This document shows, piece after piece, positions 7,716-16,373 of a stretch of 42,025 nt of DNA. The DNA is from a virus. The notes beneath the pieces were generated by a model. It ran no database searches. It was not told where the DNA came from and was given only the letters and a program-made list of their open reading frames with translations. The DNA lies in the IMG/VR virus record IMGVR_UViG_3300022924_000008, positions 1-42,025 of that record; one strand, written 5' to 3'. The stretch's first letter is position 1. Each line of letters begins with the position of its first letter. Both the position numbers and the translations under genes were made by a program.

Positions 7716-7909
7716 ACCGCATCCAACGCGCCAACGCCGAGCTACTATTCTACGCGGGTAAAGATCAGCCTAAAGTGGCTAAGGCCAAGTATAAGCCGAA
7801 AGAGATTGACCTGACACCAACACTCGACTTTATAGCCAACAGGGAACGGGTAATAATGGATGACAAAAGTATCGAGTGGCTTACCTCGCATGGTTATAAC
7901 CTAAAGTAA
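7712..7909 (+). CDS. 65-residue hypothetical protein
   Basis: A basic, probably helical small protein with no recognised domain, beginning with MNRIQRANAELLFYAG. It starts inside the stop of the previous gene (ATGA overlap), which suggests coupled translation. Confidence 0.55.
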   Translation: MNRIQRANAELLFYAGKDQPKVAKAKYKPKEIDLTPTLDFIANRERVIMDDKSIEWLTSHGYNLK

Positions 7910-7950
7910 TAGGCTATAAGAAAAAAGAATAGGGAAAAGATGAAAAAAGT

Positions 7951-7981
7951 TTTGCAGTTTCAAATAATAGTCGTACTATTG
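7951..7981 (+). promoter_or_regulatory. Candidate promoter
   Basis: TTTG at 7951-7954 is followed 19 nt later by TACTATTG at 7974-7981, one base from the Bacteroidota -7 consensus TAnnTTTG, with correct -33/-7 spacing. It lies in the 94-nt gap before the gene at 8004, giving a leader of about 16-20 nt. Confidence 0.45.
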
Positions 7982-8003
7982 TATAAGCAAAACGGAAAAC
8001 AAA

Positions 8004-8246
8004 ATGAAAACTTTAAACATCAACGGTAAAAATCAAAAAGTAAACGCGATATTAATTGGTGGTGGCGGCGAAGCATACAAAGCAAAAATAAACGGTTGCA
8101 TTATCGATGCAAATATCCAATGCATAAGCAGCATATCATTTACAGGCCGGTACAATAAGTATTACACACTAGACGGTGTAAAGGTTGGGGATAACGAAAA
8201 AAAGGTTTTAGAATCAGTAATAACAAAATACAAAGTAGCCCTTTAA
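8004..8246 (+). CDS. 80-residue hypothetical protein
   Basis: A small, mostly beta-strand protein with a glycine-rich ILIGGGGEAYKAKI segment near the N-terminus. The spacing is not a P-loop and there is no following K-S/T, so I do not call it an ATPase. No family is recognised. A candidate promoter lies just upstream. Confidence 0.55.
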   Translation: MKTLNINGKNQKVNAILIGGGGEAYKAKINGCIIDANIQCISSISFTGRYNKYYTLDGVKVGDNEKKVLESVITKYKVAL

Positions 8247-8267
8247 GGGGCTACTAATCGATAGGTT

Positions 8268-8459
8268 ATGACAATAAACAACAGCCGAGAATTTGACATT
8301 AAGTTTTTTAACCGTCAAATCAACCAGCCATTATACGTTCATATTGAACAGCACAAAACAGGTAAAAACATAGATTTTGCAGTTATGGATGATAAGGAAA
8401 TTACCGAACTTATTATATTCCTAACCAAACAATTAACATTTCAAAATGCAGACAAATAA
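8268..8459 (+). CDS. 63-residue hypothetical protein
   Basis: A small soluble protein with a central beta hairpin (PLYVHIEQHKTGKNIDFAVM) and a C-terminal helix. No family is recognised. It lies in a rightward run of very small early-type genes. Confidence 0.5.
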   Translation: MTINNSREFDIKFFNRQINQPLYVHIEQHKTGKNIDFAVMDDKEITELIIFLTKQLTFQNADK

Positions 8460-8490
8460 CAGAAAGTTATAGCCTATTACTTAAAGTTAT

Positions 8491-8658
8491 ATGACAAACA
8501 AACATGGTGGCTATCGCCCCGGTTCAGGCCGTAAGGGTACAGGTCAACCCACCACAACAATCAACTTCCGAATCCCAAAAACAGACCGGGATAAGTTGAA
8601 GGAGTTGCCGATATCGAAACTGTTTAAAATTTGGTATAAAGAACTAATAAAAAAATAA
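8491..8658 (+). CDS. Small ribbon-helix-helix-like protein
   Basis: The 55-residue product begins with GGYRPGSGRKG, the glycine-rich basic arm that often precedes phage ribbon-helix-helix or Arc-like domains, followed by the strand TTTINFRIP and a helix. It is therefore a candidate small DNA-binding regulator, and one of few regulators visible in the genome. Its target is unknown. Confidence 0.6.
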   Translation: MTNKHGGYRPGSGRKGTGQPTTTINFRIPKTDRDKLKELPISKLFKIWYKELIKK

Positions 8659-8659
8659 A

Positions 8660-8851
8660 ATGACAAAACTACATAAAGCTAAATTCCTTGAGGAAAGAGG
8701 TATTGAATGGAATATTGGGGAAGGGAGAACTATGTTTGCTCTTGTAAAAATGTCTACACCTAATGGGGATGATTGTTCCGAATGGTTAGACGCGTCCGAT
8801 GTTATTGATCAGATTAAAGAACAAGAAGCTTATTTTAAAAGTTGCCGATAA
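8660..8851 (+). CDS. 63-residue hypothetical protein
   Basis: A small acidic soluble protein starting one base after the previous stop. No domain is recognised. It belongs to the run of tiny genes between the repeat array and the terminase. Confidence 0.5.
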   Translation: MTKLHKAKFLEERGIEWNIGEGRTMFALVKMSTPNGDDCSEWLDASDVIDQIKEQEAYFKSCR

Positions 8852-8890
8852 GTAAGTTGTTTAAAGAATGGTATTTAAAATTGTTGCAAG

Positions 8891-9058
8891 ATGAAAAAGA
8901 TTAAAGAAAGCGATAAGGTATCTTTTGAGTATTACACTGAAACAGATGTAAAAACTGGTACGGGATCTATAGTTTGGATAAACGAAAACGATTGTGTTGT
9001 GAAAGATAACAAAGGCAAGCGTCACATGATGCAGGTTGGATGTATAACTTTAATTTAA
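8891..9058 (+). CDS. 55-residue hypothetical protein, SH3-like
   Basis: The alternating strands (KVSFEYY, GTGSIVWINENDCVVKD, MMQVGCITLI) suggest a small five-strand beta barrel. No family is recognised. ATG 8891 to TAA 9056-9058. Confidence 0.5.
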   Translation: MKKIKESDKVSFEYYTETDVKTGTGSIVWINENDCVVKDNKGKRHMMQVGCITLI

Positions 9059-9082
9059 GGAATGGTATAAAACGTTAATGAA

Positions 9083-9250
9083 ATGAAATCAGAAGATAAA
9101 GTTTGTAAAATAGACCCAAAGGCAGTGGGGCACTGGACTCCCAATAATAGGTACATAGTCTATGGTTCAGGCAACAGAAAATTAGGTTGTCAAAATAGAG
9201 AGTCATGGGCATGGGCTGAAGCGTACAGAAACTTAAAGAAGCAAGCATGA
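9083..9250 (+). CDS. 55-residue hypothetical protein
   Basis: A short tryptophan- and arginine-rich soluble product (VGHWTPNNRYIVYG and ESWAWAEAYRNLKKQA). No family is recognised. Its stop overlaps the start of the next gene by 4 nt (ATGA). Confidence 0.5.
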   Translation: MKSEDKVCKIDPKAVGHWTPNNRYIVYGSGNRKLGCQNRESWAWAEAYRNLKKQA

Positions 9251-9423
9251 CTACCAAACCCTGCAACCGATGCCACGAACCCAAGCCGATAAAGCAATTC
9301 AGCAAGTACGCGCAATCTAAAGACGGTTTAAGCTACTATTGTAAGGTTTGTGTATCATTGCAGAATAAGAATGATTACAACAACGCCAAACGGAATGGGC
9401 CGGTTTGGTTTATAATGGATTAG
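9247..9423 (+). CDS. Small zinc-binding protein
   Basis: The 58-residue product has two CxxC pairs (C6/C9 and C32/C35) within CNRCHEPKPIKQFSKY...YYCKVC. That resembles the zinc-binding start of phage recombination endonuclease VII or HNH proteins. No HNH catalytic residues follow, so it is only a zinc-finger fragment or a stand-alone zinc protein. Confidence 0.6.
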   Translation: MTTKPCNRCHEPKPIKQFSKYAQSKDGLSYYCKVCVSLQNKNDYNNAKRNGPVWFIMD

Positions 9424-9430
9424 GAAAGAA

Positions 9431-9649
9431 ATGAAAATAACAGATTTAGAATTTACGCCGGTATCATTTGGACTACCAGAATGCGGTACCGAGTGCGTTA
9501 TAAAAATAAACGGTATGTTTGGAACTGCTGAATGGGGGCATAACTACCAATGGAATAATGAGGATTACGTAGACGGATTTCATCAATCCGATGTAGAGGC
9601 GTGGTTAGCAATTACAGATTTATCATGTATACCTACTTTTAAACCATGA
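9431..9649 (+). CDS. 72-residue hypothetical protein
   Basis: A soluble, tryptophan-rich product (AEWGHNYQWNNEDYVDGFH) with no recognised domain. It overlaps the next gene by 4 nt. Confidence 0.5.
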   Translation: MKITDLEFTPVSFGLPECGTECVIKINGMFGTAEWGHNYQWNNEDYVDGFHQSDVEAWLAITDLSCIPTFKP

Positions 9650-9822
9650 CAGTAGCCGAATTAATCGAAGAACTCAACAAGGTTGAGGACAAGGACACAC
9701 AAATACTTGTTTGGGATGATGAACTAGGAGGATATTGTAAGATGGTTTGTATAGCAAAGATTAATAATATCCTTACTAATGATTTTTATCAAGTTATTTC
9801 TTTAAATAATATTGAAAGATGA
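9646..9822 (+). CDS. 58-residue hypothetical protein
   Basis: The product begins MTVAELIEELNKVEDKDTQI, a start shared by many small phage proteins of unknown role in which a helix precedes a ...VWDDE strand. It overlaps both neighbours by 4 nt (ATGA), so the three genes at 9431, 9646 and 9819 are probably translationally coupled. Confidence 0.6.
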   Translation: MTVAELIEELNKVEDKDTQILVWDDELGGYCKMVCIAKINNILTNDFYQVISLNNIER

Positions 9823-10322
9823 CCATCCCCGAATACCGCGCAACAATACCAAAACACCGCAAGCATGAAGAAGCGGACCTGCATCTATCATTCTGCAAAT
9901 GGGTTAAAAAAAACCACCCGCAAGATCAGTTTGTAAGACACGAAAGGGAGCAACGGCGCAGCGGCTTTATGCAGGGCCTTTTTAAGGCGTATAACAGCGA
10001 TTTAGACAAGCTTCCGGACTTTGAGGCGTTAATAACAAATGAGTTCGCCACAGGGCTTTATTTTGAGTTTAAGAAGCCAGGAACAAAACTAACCTTAAAG
10101 GATAATGTTACTATCAAACCAGAGTATGCCAATCAATACAGTTTGCATTGTTATCTTTGGAGCATAGGTCGCGCGGTTTGGTTTGTTAGTGATTTAGATG
10201 TAGCTAAGACTTTATACACACAGTTTAAGCAGGGCTTTATTGAGGACAGGCAAGTGTTTAAATTACCGGTGTCAAAGTCTGATCAATCAGCCGATGAATT
10301 TTTTAATGAAAGAGGGTTATGA
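9819..10322 (+). CDS. VRR-NUC domain nuclease
   Basis: The 167-residue protein fits the VRR-NUC branch of the PD-(D/E)XK nucleases. PDFEAL (about residues 66-71) and LYFEFKKPG (about 80-88) provide the D...E-x-K catalytic triad, and a glutamine in ANQYSLHCYLWSIGRAVWFVSD (Q near 106) matches the family Q-x-x-x-h-x-x-L-x-x-x-G pattern. Such phage enzymes are thought to process DNA junctions or structures. The gene lies immediately before the terminase genes, a usual place for an HNH- or resolvase-like function that helps packaging. Confidence 0.8.
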   Translation: MTIPEYRATIPKHRKHEEADLHLSFCKWVKKNHPQDQFVRHEREQRRSGFMQGLFKAYNSDLDKLPDFEALITNEFATGLYFEFKKPGTKLTLKDNVTIKPEYANQYSLHCYLWSIGRAVWFVSDLDVAKTLYTQFKQGFIEDRQVFKLPVSKSDQSADEFFNERGL

Positions 10323-10333
10323 AAAATAAATTG

Positions 10334-10341
10334 TATATTTG
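10334..10341 (+). promoter_or_regulatory. Candidate late promoter before the terminase
   Basis: TATATTTG matches the -7 consensus TAnnTTTG and lies 21 nt before the terminase small subunit ATG at 10363. The same octamer precedes two other late units at 18043 and 24131. No clear TTG is seen at -33. Confidence 0.5.
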
Positions 10342-10362
10342 ATTTGCTAATATTTGCTAATA

Positions 10363-10869
10363 ATGCTCGATCAACACAAACGCTTTGCCGATAAATACTT
10401 TGAAACGCTAAACGGCGCATTATCAGCACGTTACGCAGGTTATGCCGATAGCGGTGCGGCTGTAGAGGCATGTAGATTACTGGAAAGGCAAGATGTATCC
10501 GAATATTTGGTAATGTTAAAGGCCGCATATTCTGAAAAAACAGGTGTTACGCGTGAGAAAGTATTGGCGGAAGTGGCCCGTTTGGCATTCTCTGATATCC
10601 GTAATTACTACACAGGCGATGATAAACTAAAGCCTATTAATGACCTTGATGATAACGAGGCGGCTGCATTGGCTAGCGTTAAAACCTATGAGGAATATTC
10701 AGAACGCGAGGCGGTAGGTATTAACAAAGAAATCAAGCTTTACGATAAGCTGGCAGCTTTGGAGAAACTTGCTAGGCATTTAGGGTTGTATGAAAAGGAC
10801 AACGAGCAAGCACGTGCTTTAATACCAACATCTCTGGAGGTAAAAATTGTACCACCTAATCAGGATTAA
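10363..10869 (+). CDS. terS: Terminase small subunit
   Basis: The 168-residue product matches the Terminase_2 type: an N-terminal helix-turn-helix (KRFADKYFETLNGALSARYAGY...AAVEACRLLERQDVSEYL), then a helical EKTGVTREKVLAEVARLAFSDIRNYY segment, then a basic-acidic tail. It recognises phage DNA and regulates the large subunit. I prefer ATG 10363 over an upstream in-frame TTG at 10354. It overlaps the large subunit gene by one base. Confidence 0.85.
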   Translation: MLDQHKRFADKYFETLNGALSARYAGYADSGAAVEACRLLERQDVSEYLVMLKAAYSEKTGVTREKVLAEVARLAFSDIRNYYTGDDKLKPINDLDDNEAAALASVKTYEEYSEREAVGINKEIKLYDKLAALEKLARHLGLYEKDNEQARALIPTSLEVKIVPPNQD

Positions 10870-12224
10870 TGGATGCAACAATTGTATTTCAAAAAACGTG
10901 GGAGGCTATACATCAGTTAGATGAGAATGGTAAACGTAAATACAAATATATCATAGAGGAGGGCTCAAGCCGCTCGTCTAAAACCTATTCACTTCTACAG
11001 GCTTATTATCTTTATTCTCTTCAATACCCAAACAAGCGCCTGTCTGTATGGCGTGATACTAAGAAAGATTGCAGGGACACTATTCTAAACGATATGCTTA
11101 AAGCGTACCGGGATTTTCCGCAGTATAACCGGGTGGTGTTCAATAAAACCGAAAGTATTTTTACATTCCCTAATCATACTAAGATAGAAATACAGGGAAC
11201 CGACGACGAAGAAAAGGTACACGGTTACCAAGGAGATGCTATCTGGATAAACGAGCCGTATAAAATCAGTAAGGACACATTCGATCAGTTGGATATGCGT
11301 ACTACCGGCTTTGTGTTTATCGATTGGAATCCAAAGAAAGCGCATTGGATAGAAGAACTAAAAAAAGACAAACGAGCGATAACAATTCACAGCACTTTCA
11401 AGGATAATCCATTTTGTCCTGTCGAGCAAAAAATAAAAATCTTATCCTATCAATCGGTTAAGTTTTCACACATCGGTTTAACCATTGGCGAACAGGAAGC
11501 TAAAGGCTATGATGTTTTAACCAATAAGGCATTATTCACAGAACGGCAAATAAATGAATTAATCAATTGCCGTGAAAACGAACATAAAGGATCTGCTAAT
11601 GATTTCAACTGGTCAGTTTACGGTTTGGGATTAAAGGCTGAAAAACCAAACAGGATATTTCAATGGCAAGAGATTAGCCCCGATGAATATAACGCCATCA
11701 ATGCAAAGATTTATACCGGCGTTGACTGGGGCAAGGTTGATGCATGGGGCATACTTGATGCTAAATATTATGATGGTTCATTGTACCTCAATGAAGTTAA
11801 CTACCTATCCGAAAATAAACTCCGTGAATTGCTAAAACCTACCGAGATTGCACAAATACAGAATAGCGAAGAGGGATTTGTAACATGGTACTTTAACAGG
11901 TTTGGAATACCTAAAGACCGGGAGATAATTTGCGATACTAACAGGCCATTAAAAACAGGTGCATTGAGGCGTATGGGGTACACCCGCGCAATTCCTGCCG
12001 TAAATAAATCTATATTGGATGGCATTGATGTATTGGGTGAATTAAAGGTTTACTACACGTCTACATCGGTTAATTTGAAGTATGAGCAAGAGAATTATTC
12101 CCGAAAGGTTGACAGGTACGGTATCGTTTTAGAAGAGCCGGAGGACATGGATAACCACTTAATTGACCCCGCTAGGTACATCGCATTATATTTACAAAGA
12201 ATGAGAATAATAAAAAATATATAA
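10869..12224 (+). CDS. terL: Terminase large subunit (packaging ATPase/nuclease)
   Basis: The 451-residue protein is of the Terminase_3 / PBSX type. The Walker A-like motif is GSSRSSKT at residues 32-39, and the Walker B is IWINEP at 125-130 with a catalytic glutamate. The C-terminal RNase H-like nuclease domain shows acidic residues in YTGVDWGKVDAWG (D286), ICDTNRP (D356) and HLIDPARY (near 437). It drives DNA into the procapsid and cuts the concatemer. The length is normal. The packaging mode (cos or headful) cannot be told with confidence from this sequence. Confidence 0.93.
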   Translation: MDATIVFQKTWEAIHQLDENGKRKYKYIIEEGSSRSSKTYSLLQAYYLYSLQYPNKRLSVWRDTKKDCRDTILNDMLKAYRDFPQYNRVVFNKTESIFTFPNHTKIEIQGTDDEEKVHGYQGDAIWINEPYKISKDTFDQLDMRTTGFVFIDWNPKKAHWIEELKKDKRAITIHSTFKDNPFCPVEQKIKILSYQSVKFSHIGLTIGEQEAKGYDVLTNKALFTERQINELINCRENEHKGSANDFNWSVYGLGLKAEKPNRIFQWQEISPDEYNAINAKIYTGVDWGKVDAWGILDAKYYDGSLYLNEVNYLSENKLRELLKPTEIAQIQNSEEGFVTWYFNRFGIPKDREIICDTNRPLKTGALRRMGYTRAIPAVNKSILDGIDVLGELKVYYTSTSVNLKYEQENYSRKVDRYGIVLEEPEDMDNHLIDPARYIALYLQRMRIIKNI

Positions 12225-12253
12225 ATTATTATTACATTTAACAAATTTTATAA

Positions 12254-13552
12254 ATGGCCTGGTATAATCCCGCATCTTGGTTTAGAGATATAGATCCTTT
12301 TATCCATAAAGGTAACGGCATCAACAGCGAATATTTTATCCCACTTGGAGCAGAGGATTTTTTCTTTGCTTTAGATAATGAGCGCGATTATATGCGGGCA
12401 TATGTAGAGTGCGCCCCGCTAAAATCTATTATCAAACGCAGGGCATCGGCTTTTAGCAGCGGTGTTATTGAGGTGGTAAAAACTACACCATCCGAAAACT
12501 ATGTAAAAGATCCCGATATTTTAAACCTGTTAAACAACCCAAACCCTATACAAACCCAAACCCAATTCTTTGCACAGCAAAACACGTATATTGACATTCA
12601 CGGTTATTGCCCTGTGTTAAAGGTTTCGCCTACTGGTTTCCCTGACGTTACTAAAACTATTTGGAACATACCACCGTGGCTGTTTGAAATAGACTATACT
12701 GGCAAATGGTTAAAGCAAAATACCATCGAAGATATATTTACAAATTACAGATTAAATTGGAATAAAGGGCAAATAAGCCTAAATTCTAAAGATTTATTCT
12801 TTATTTTCGATGATATTATTGGTACGCAGGATGACAGTGCATTGTTACTTCCAGATAGCCGTATGCGTGGCCTTGAGTATAATGTATCTAACATTATCGG
12901 TGCCAACAAATCGCGTAACACTTTAATCAACAAACGCGGTGCTATTGGCATACTTAGTAATGACAGCAAAGACAGCGTTGGCGCATTGCCGTTAGACCCA
13001 AAGGAAAAAGAAGAGTTACAAAGCGACTTTAAACGGTATGGGTTAACCGGCCAGCAATGGCAGGTGATTGTCACAAATGCCAATTTGAAATGGCAACAGA
13101 TGAGCGTACCCGTAAAGGACTTAATGTTGCTTGAGGGAGTTGAAGCGGATATAAAAGAACTAGCCCGCGCCTATGGTTACCCTGTAGAGATGTTAGGCAT
13201 CACCGAGGTAAAATATGAGAATAAAAAATATTCAAAAAAAGAACTATATTCGGACACTATAATCCCAGAGGGTAAGAGCCGGATGGAGCAATTTACGAAG
13301 GGCTTAATTAATCCGGAAAAAAAGGTTAAGATACAGTATAATTTTGATGCTATAGACGTACTACAGGAAGAAAAGTTATTGCAGTACAAAGCAGAAGAGC
13401 AGATCAATATTGTTTGTCAGCAGCAATATGATGCAGGGTTAATTACATTGAACGACTGGCGGATAAAGCTAGGTTACGATACTTTGGAAGGTGAAGAGTT
13501 TAACACTTATAAAAGCACTCAAACAGAAACACAGCAAGCATTAACAGTATGA
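12254..13552 (+). CDS. Portal protein (HK97-type)
   Basis: The 432-residue protein has the expected size and place for an HK97-like portal, which forms the dodecameric DNA entry ring. Recognisable elements are the N-terminal ECAPLKSIIKRRASAFSSG segment, the LLNNPNP motif and the central ELARAYGYPVEMLG stretch typical of the family. Its stop overlaps the protease start (ATGATG), so the two are probably translationally coupled. Confidence 0.9.
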   Translation: MAWYNPASWFRDIDPFIHKGNGINSEYFIPLGAEDFFFALDNERDYMRAYVECAPLKSIIKRRASAFSSGVIEVVKTTPSENYVKDPDILNLLNNPNPIQTQTQFFAQQNTYIDIHGYCPVLKVSPTGFPDVTKTIWNIPPWLFEIDYTGKWLKQNTIEDIFTNYRLNWNKGQISLNSKDLFFIFDDIIGTQDDSALLLPDSRMRGLEYNVSNIIGANKSRNTLINKRGAIGILSNDSKDSVGALPLDPKEKEELQSDFKRYGLTGQQWQVIVTNANLKWQQMSVPVKDLMLLEGVEADIKELARAYGYPVEMLGITEVKYENKKYSKKELYSDTIIPEGKSRMEQFTKGLINPEKKVKIQYNFDAIDVLQEEKLLQYKAEEQINIVCQQQYDAGLITLNDWRIKLGYDTLEGEEFNTYKSTQTETQQALTV

Positions 13553-14328
13553 TGCACGAAAAAATAAAAGACCTAAAGCTAAGAGCATCAACTCTTACAA
13601 AGTCTCCTTCTTATGTGGATAAGGATGGCAATTTAGTTATTGTTGACCTTAAACAACAAGTTGATGTTGAAAGCAGAACCATAAAAGGTTATTTAGCTGT
13701 TTTTGGAATACCTGATAGTTACGGCACGGTTGCCGTAAAAGGATGCTTCGCTAAATCCATACAGGAACGTGGCCCGAAGTCTACGAGTAAGCAAAAGATT
13801 GCACACTTATGGATGCACGACCCTTGCGACCCTATAGGCCAATTCACAACGCTTGAAGAGGATGATTATGGACTGTACTTTGAATCTGTACTGGATGAAG
13901 TGCCAAGCGGTGAACGTGCATTAAGGCAGGTAAATTCTGGCACTATTAACCAGTTCTCATATGGTTTTGATTACGTATGGGATAAGATGGAATACGATGA
14001 GCAGCGCGATGTAATACTAATGTTTGAGGTTATCCTTTACGAGGGTAGCCCGGTAACATTTGGCTCAAACGCGGAAACTTACGCTATAAGGTCAAAAGAG
14101 GACTTTGAGAAACAAAAAGACCTTTTGGACTTTGATACCGATGATTTTATTAAATCTATACCCCGCAATAAACAACTTGAATTAAGACAATTGATAGCAA
14201 GGCATACTTCACTTGCCGTTATTAAGCCGGATGAGTTACGACAAACTCCACTTAAAACACACAAGCCGGATGAGCAAGTCGCTGAAATTGGTGGTTATAA
14301 ATTAGACACAAATCAATTTTTAAAATGA
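13549..14328 (+). CDS. Prohead maturation protease (HK97-type)
   Basis: The 259-residue serine protease cleaves scaffold and capsid N-termini during head maturation. The pattern RTIKGYLAVFG, the catalytic histidine in LWMHDPCDPIG (H90) and the catalytic serine in INQFSYGFDY (S137) match the HK97 protease family. A C-terminal extension past about residue 190 may act in assembly. ATG 13549 and ATG 13552 are both possible starts. It overlaps the capsid gene by 4 nt. Confidence 0.9.
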   Translation: MMHEKIKDLKLRASTLTKSPSYVDKDGNLVIVDLKQQVDVESRTIKGYLAVFGIPDSYGTVAVKGCFAKSIQERGPKSTSKQKIAHLWMHDPCDPIGQFTTLEEDDYGLYFESVLDEVPSGERALRQVNSGTINQFSYGFDYVWDKMEYDEQRDVILMFEVILYEGSPVTFGSNAETYAIRSKEDFEKQKDLLDFDTDDFIKSIPRNKQLELRQLIARHTSLAVIKPDELRQTPLKTHKPDEQVAEIGGYKLDTNQFLK

Positions 14329-15650
14329 AAATCAATTTTAACAAAGAAGGATTGACCGGCGATAACTTAAAGCTAGTTGAAGACCTTGAGAAAAGAGCGG
14401 CAGATTTACCTGACGCGCCAAGCAAACAAGACTTGGTAAAAGAAATCAGATCCGCTTTAAAAGGATTTGTAAAACCTGATGGCGAAAGCGAAATCGACAT
14501 GAATTTATTGTCTGACATGTTAGGCGATGATGACAGCAAATCGATTAAGGGATTGCGTTCGGCTTTAATCAAACAGGGTGAAACCATCACAGCTTTGCAG
14601 GAACGCTCTGTAAAGATGGCAAATGAAAACCCATTAGCCGCTGCGCTGGAAAAAGCATTGCCAGAGGTTGAAAAACGTATGGCCGCAAAAGGTAATGACA
14701 AATCAGAGGTTAAGTTTAACATCCGCGCCGCCGCTGTTATGGCATTGGGTAACACGATTGATGAAACCGCTGTGCCGCAAGACCTGATTGAAAGCATGGC
14801 AATGGATGCATTTGTCAAAAAACGCCGTGGTGTACAATACATCTATGACATTGCCGACCGTAACGTTGTATCCGAACTTACCGAGTACCGAACTTGGCTA
14901 GAAGAAGGTAGCGAACAGGGTGCGTTTGCAATCGTTGCAGAAGGCGGTTTAAAACCATTGGTGTCTACCGCTTTAGTACGTAATGTAAGCAAATACAAAA
15001 AGATTGCCGGTAAATACATAGTAACAGAAGAGTTTACCAAATTCCGCAGGGAAGCATACGCAATCATACGCCAGCTTATCAACGATAAAATGGTGCGTGA
15101 TTACAACGCTATTTTGTCTGCCGATTTGACTACTGCTTCTGCCGGTTACACAGGTTCAGCGTTTGATGATACCTTTGCCGCGCCAAACGATTACGATGCT
15201 GTAGGTGTAATTGCTTCGCAAATAATGGCGTTAAACTTTATCCCGGATACGCTGGTATTAAACCCTGCCGATCTTTGGAGAATCCGTTTAACAAAAGACA
15301 GCGAGGGCCGTTACTTGTTCCCGGTTGTTACTACAGATGGCCAAACCAGCATGTTAGGTTTTAACATTATCACATCTACCTACCAGACCGCAGGCCGTTT
15401 TAAATTGCTTGAAACTGGTTTGTACAAGATTTGGGAAGAGCCGATCACCGTGCGTATGGGTTATGGTATCACCGTAACAACTGCAACCGTATCCGGCGCA
15501 ACAGTAGTAACAAATGTTGAAAGCGATATCGACACTAACAGGATGCGCGTTATTGTTGAAACTTTCTTCAATGATTACCTTGCGACAAATCACATCGGCT
15601 CACTTGTTGATGCCTCATTTGCAACCGTTAAAGCAGCATTATTAGCATAA
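14325..15650 (+). CDS. Major capsid protein (HK97 fold, with N-terminal delta domain)
   Basis: The 441-residue protein follows the protease, as in HK97-type phages. The first 125 residues are charged and helical, like the HK97 delta domain that acts as internal scaffold and is removed by the protease. The rest is beta-rich, and EEGSEQGAFAIVAEGGLKP resembles the start of a mature HK97-fold capsid protein. VLNPADLWRIRLTKDSEGRYLFP is also typical of this family. No separate scaffold gene is present. Confidence 0.9.
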   Translation: MKINFNKEGLTGDNLKLVEDLEKRAADLPDAPSKQDLVKEIRSALKGFVKPDGESEIDMNLLSDMLGDDDSKSIKGLRSALIKQGETITALQERSVKMANENPLAAALEKALPEVEKRMAAKGNDKSEVKFNIRAAAVMALGNTIDETAVPQDLIESMAMDAFVKKRRGVQYIYDIADRNVVSELTEYRTWLEEGSEQGAFAIVAEGGLKPLVSTALVRNVSKYKKIAGKYIVTEEFTKFRREAYAIIRQLINDKMVRDYNAILSADLTTASAGYTGSAFDDTFAAPNDYDAVGVIASQIMALNFIPDTLVLNPADLWRIRLTKDSEGRYLFPVVTTDGQTSMLGFNIITSTYQTAGRFKLLETGLYKIWEEPITVRMGYGITVTTATVSGATVVTNVESDIDTNRMRVIVETFFNDYLATNHIGSLVDASFATVKAALLA

Positions 15651-15654
15651 GAAC

Positions 15655-15864
15655 ATGGCACAAGAAATCACAACCCAAACAGTACAGGAGTTACCAGAAG
15701 GTAGTAACTTAGTACGTCCTTTCGATAAGGTTAAAGTTTACGCAACAGACAAAGCAAAGTTTGTAGCGGCAGGAACTGAAATCGAAGAACACCCATTGCT
15801 AGTTGAAAAACTTATTGCATCGGGTAAAGCAACAAAGGACAAACCTAAAAAAGGTAAAGAATAA
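15655..15864 (+). CDS. Small head-associated protein
   Basis: The 69-residue product is a short strand-rich domain (KVKVYATDKAKFVAAGTEIEEHPLLVEKLIASGKA) with a lysine-rich tail. I know similar small proteins directly after capsid genes in Bacteroidota phages. It could be a decoration or connector accessory protein, but the role is not established. It overlaps the next gene by one base. Confidence 0.6.
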   Translation: MAQEITTQTVQELPEGSNLVRPFDKVKVYATDKAKFVAAGTEIEEHPLLVEKLIASGKATKDKPKKGKE

Positions 15865-16373
15865 TGTCTATAGTACAGGTCAGCGACTTTAAGGGCGAAA
15901 TTAATATAGCCAATACTTCTGATATGTTTGTTGCGCAGAACGTGCAATGGTTTATCGACAAGTATGAGCCAATATATTTCACCCAATTATTAGGTGCTGA
16001 CCTGTATTTGTTACTCAAAAATGGTTTGCTTGAAGATCCTATTTTGACTAAGTGGACTGAACTAGTAGCTAATATTAAAGGGGCTGCGAACTTCATTTAT
16101 TGTAAGTATATAAAGAATGAATTTTCGCAAACCGTAGGCACCGGGGAAGTAAAAACCAAAGGGGCGAATTCATACCCATACAATCCAAACGTAAAGATAG
16201 CAAGGGCATGGAATGAGATGTTAGACTATAGCCTTGAAAGTATAAAGTACATCAATGATAACCCTGTGGATTACGGCGGGTATTACATAGAGAACTTTTA
16301 CTATATGGAATGGTACAACACTTATTGCGACAGGCCAGAGATATTTAAACGGATGAATACATTTGGACTATGA
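15864..16373 (+). CDS. Head-tail adaptor candidate (DUF6712-like)
   Basis: The 169-residue helical protein contains an INIANTSDMFVAQNVQWFID segment, an LLGADLYLLLKNG segment and a C-terminal region rich in aromatics. The layout and place two genes after the capsid match head-completion adaptor proteins in Bacteroidota phages, with DUF6712 as my best family guess. It probably joins the portal to the tail connector. It overlaps the next gene by 4 nt. Confidence 0.65.
   Translation: MSIVQVSDFKGEINIANTSDMFVAQNVQWFIDKYEPIYFTQLLGADLYLLLKNGLLEDPILTKWTELVANIKGAANFIYCKYIKNEFSQTVGTGEVKTKGANSYPYNPNVKIARAWNEMLDYSLESIKYINDNPVDYGGYYIENFYYMEWYNTYCDRPEIFKRMNTFGL

Noticed and set aside
8040-8080. Glycine-rich GGGGEAYK in the 80-residue protein as a P-loop.
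   Set aside because: Spacing and the missing GK-S/T do not fit Walker A, and the protein is too small.
8491-9250. Three small genes (8491, 8891, 9083) of exactly equal length, 168 bp, suggesting a duplicated family.
   Set aside because: Their translated sequences share no visible similarity; equal length appears to be chance.
10334-12224. Diagnostic of cos or headful packaging near the terminase genes.
   Set aside because: No convincing cos-type site could be read, and the terminase type alone does not settle the mode.
14252-14842. Long open frame on the minus strand under the capsid gene (196 codons).
   Set aside because: It lies wholly opposite firmly identified head genes and is a codon-bias shadow with no domain signal.
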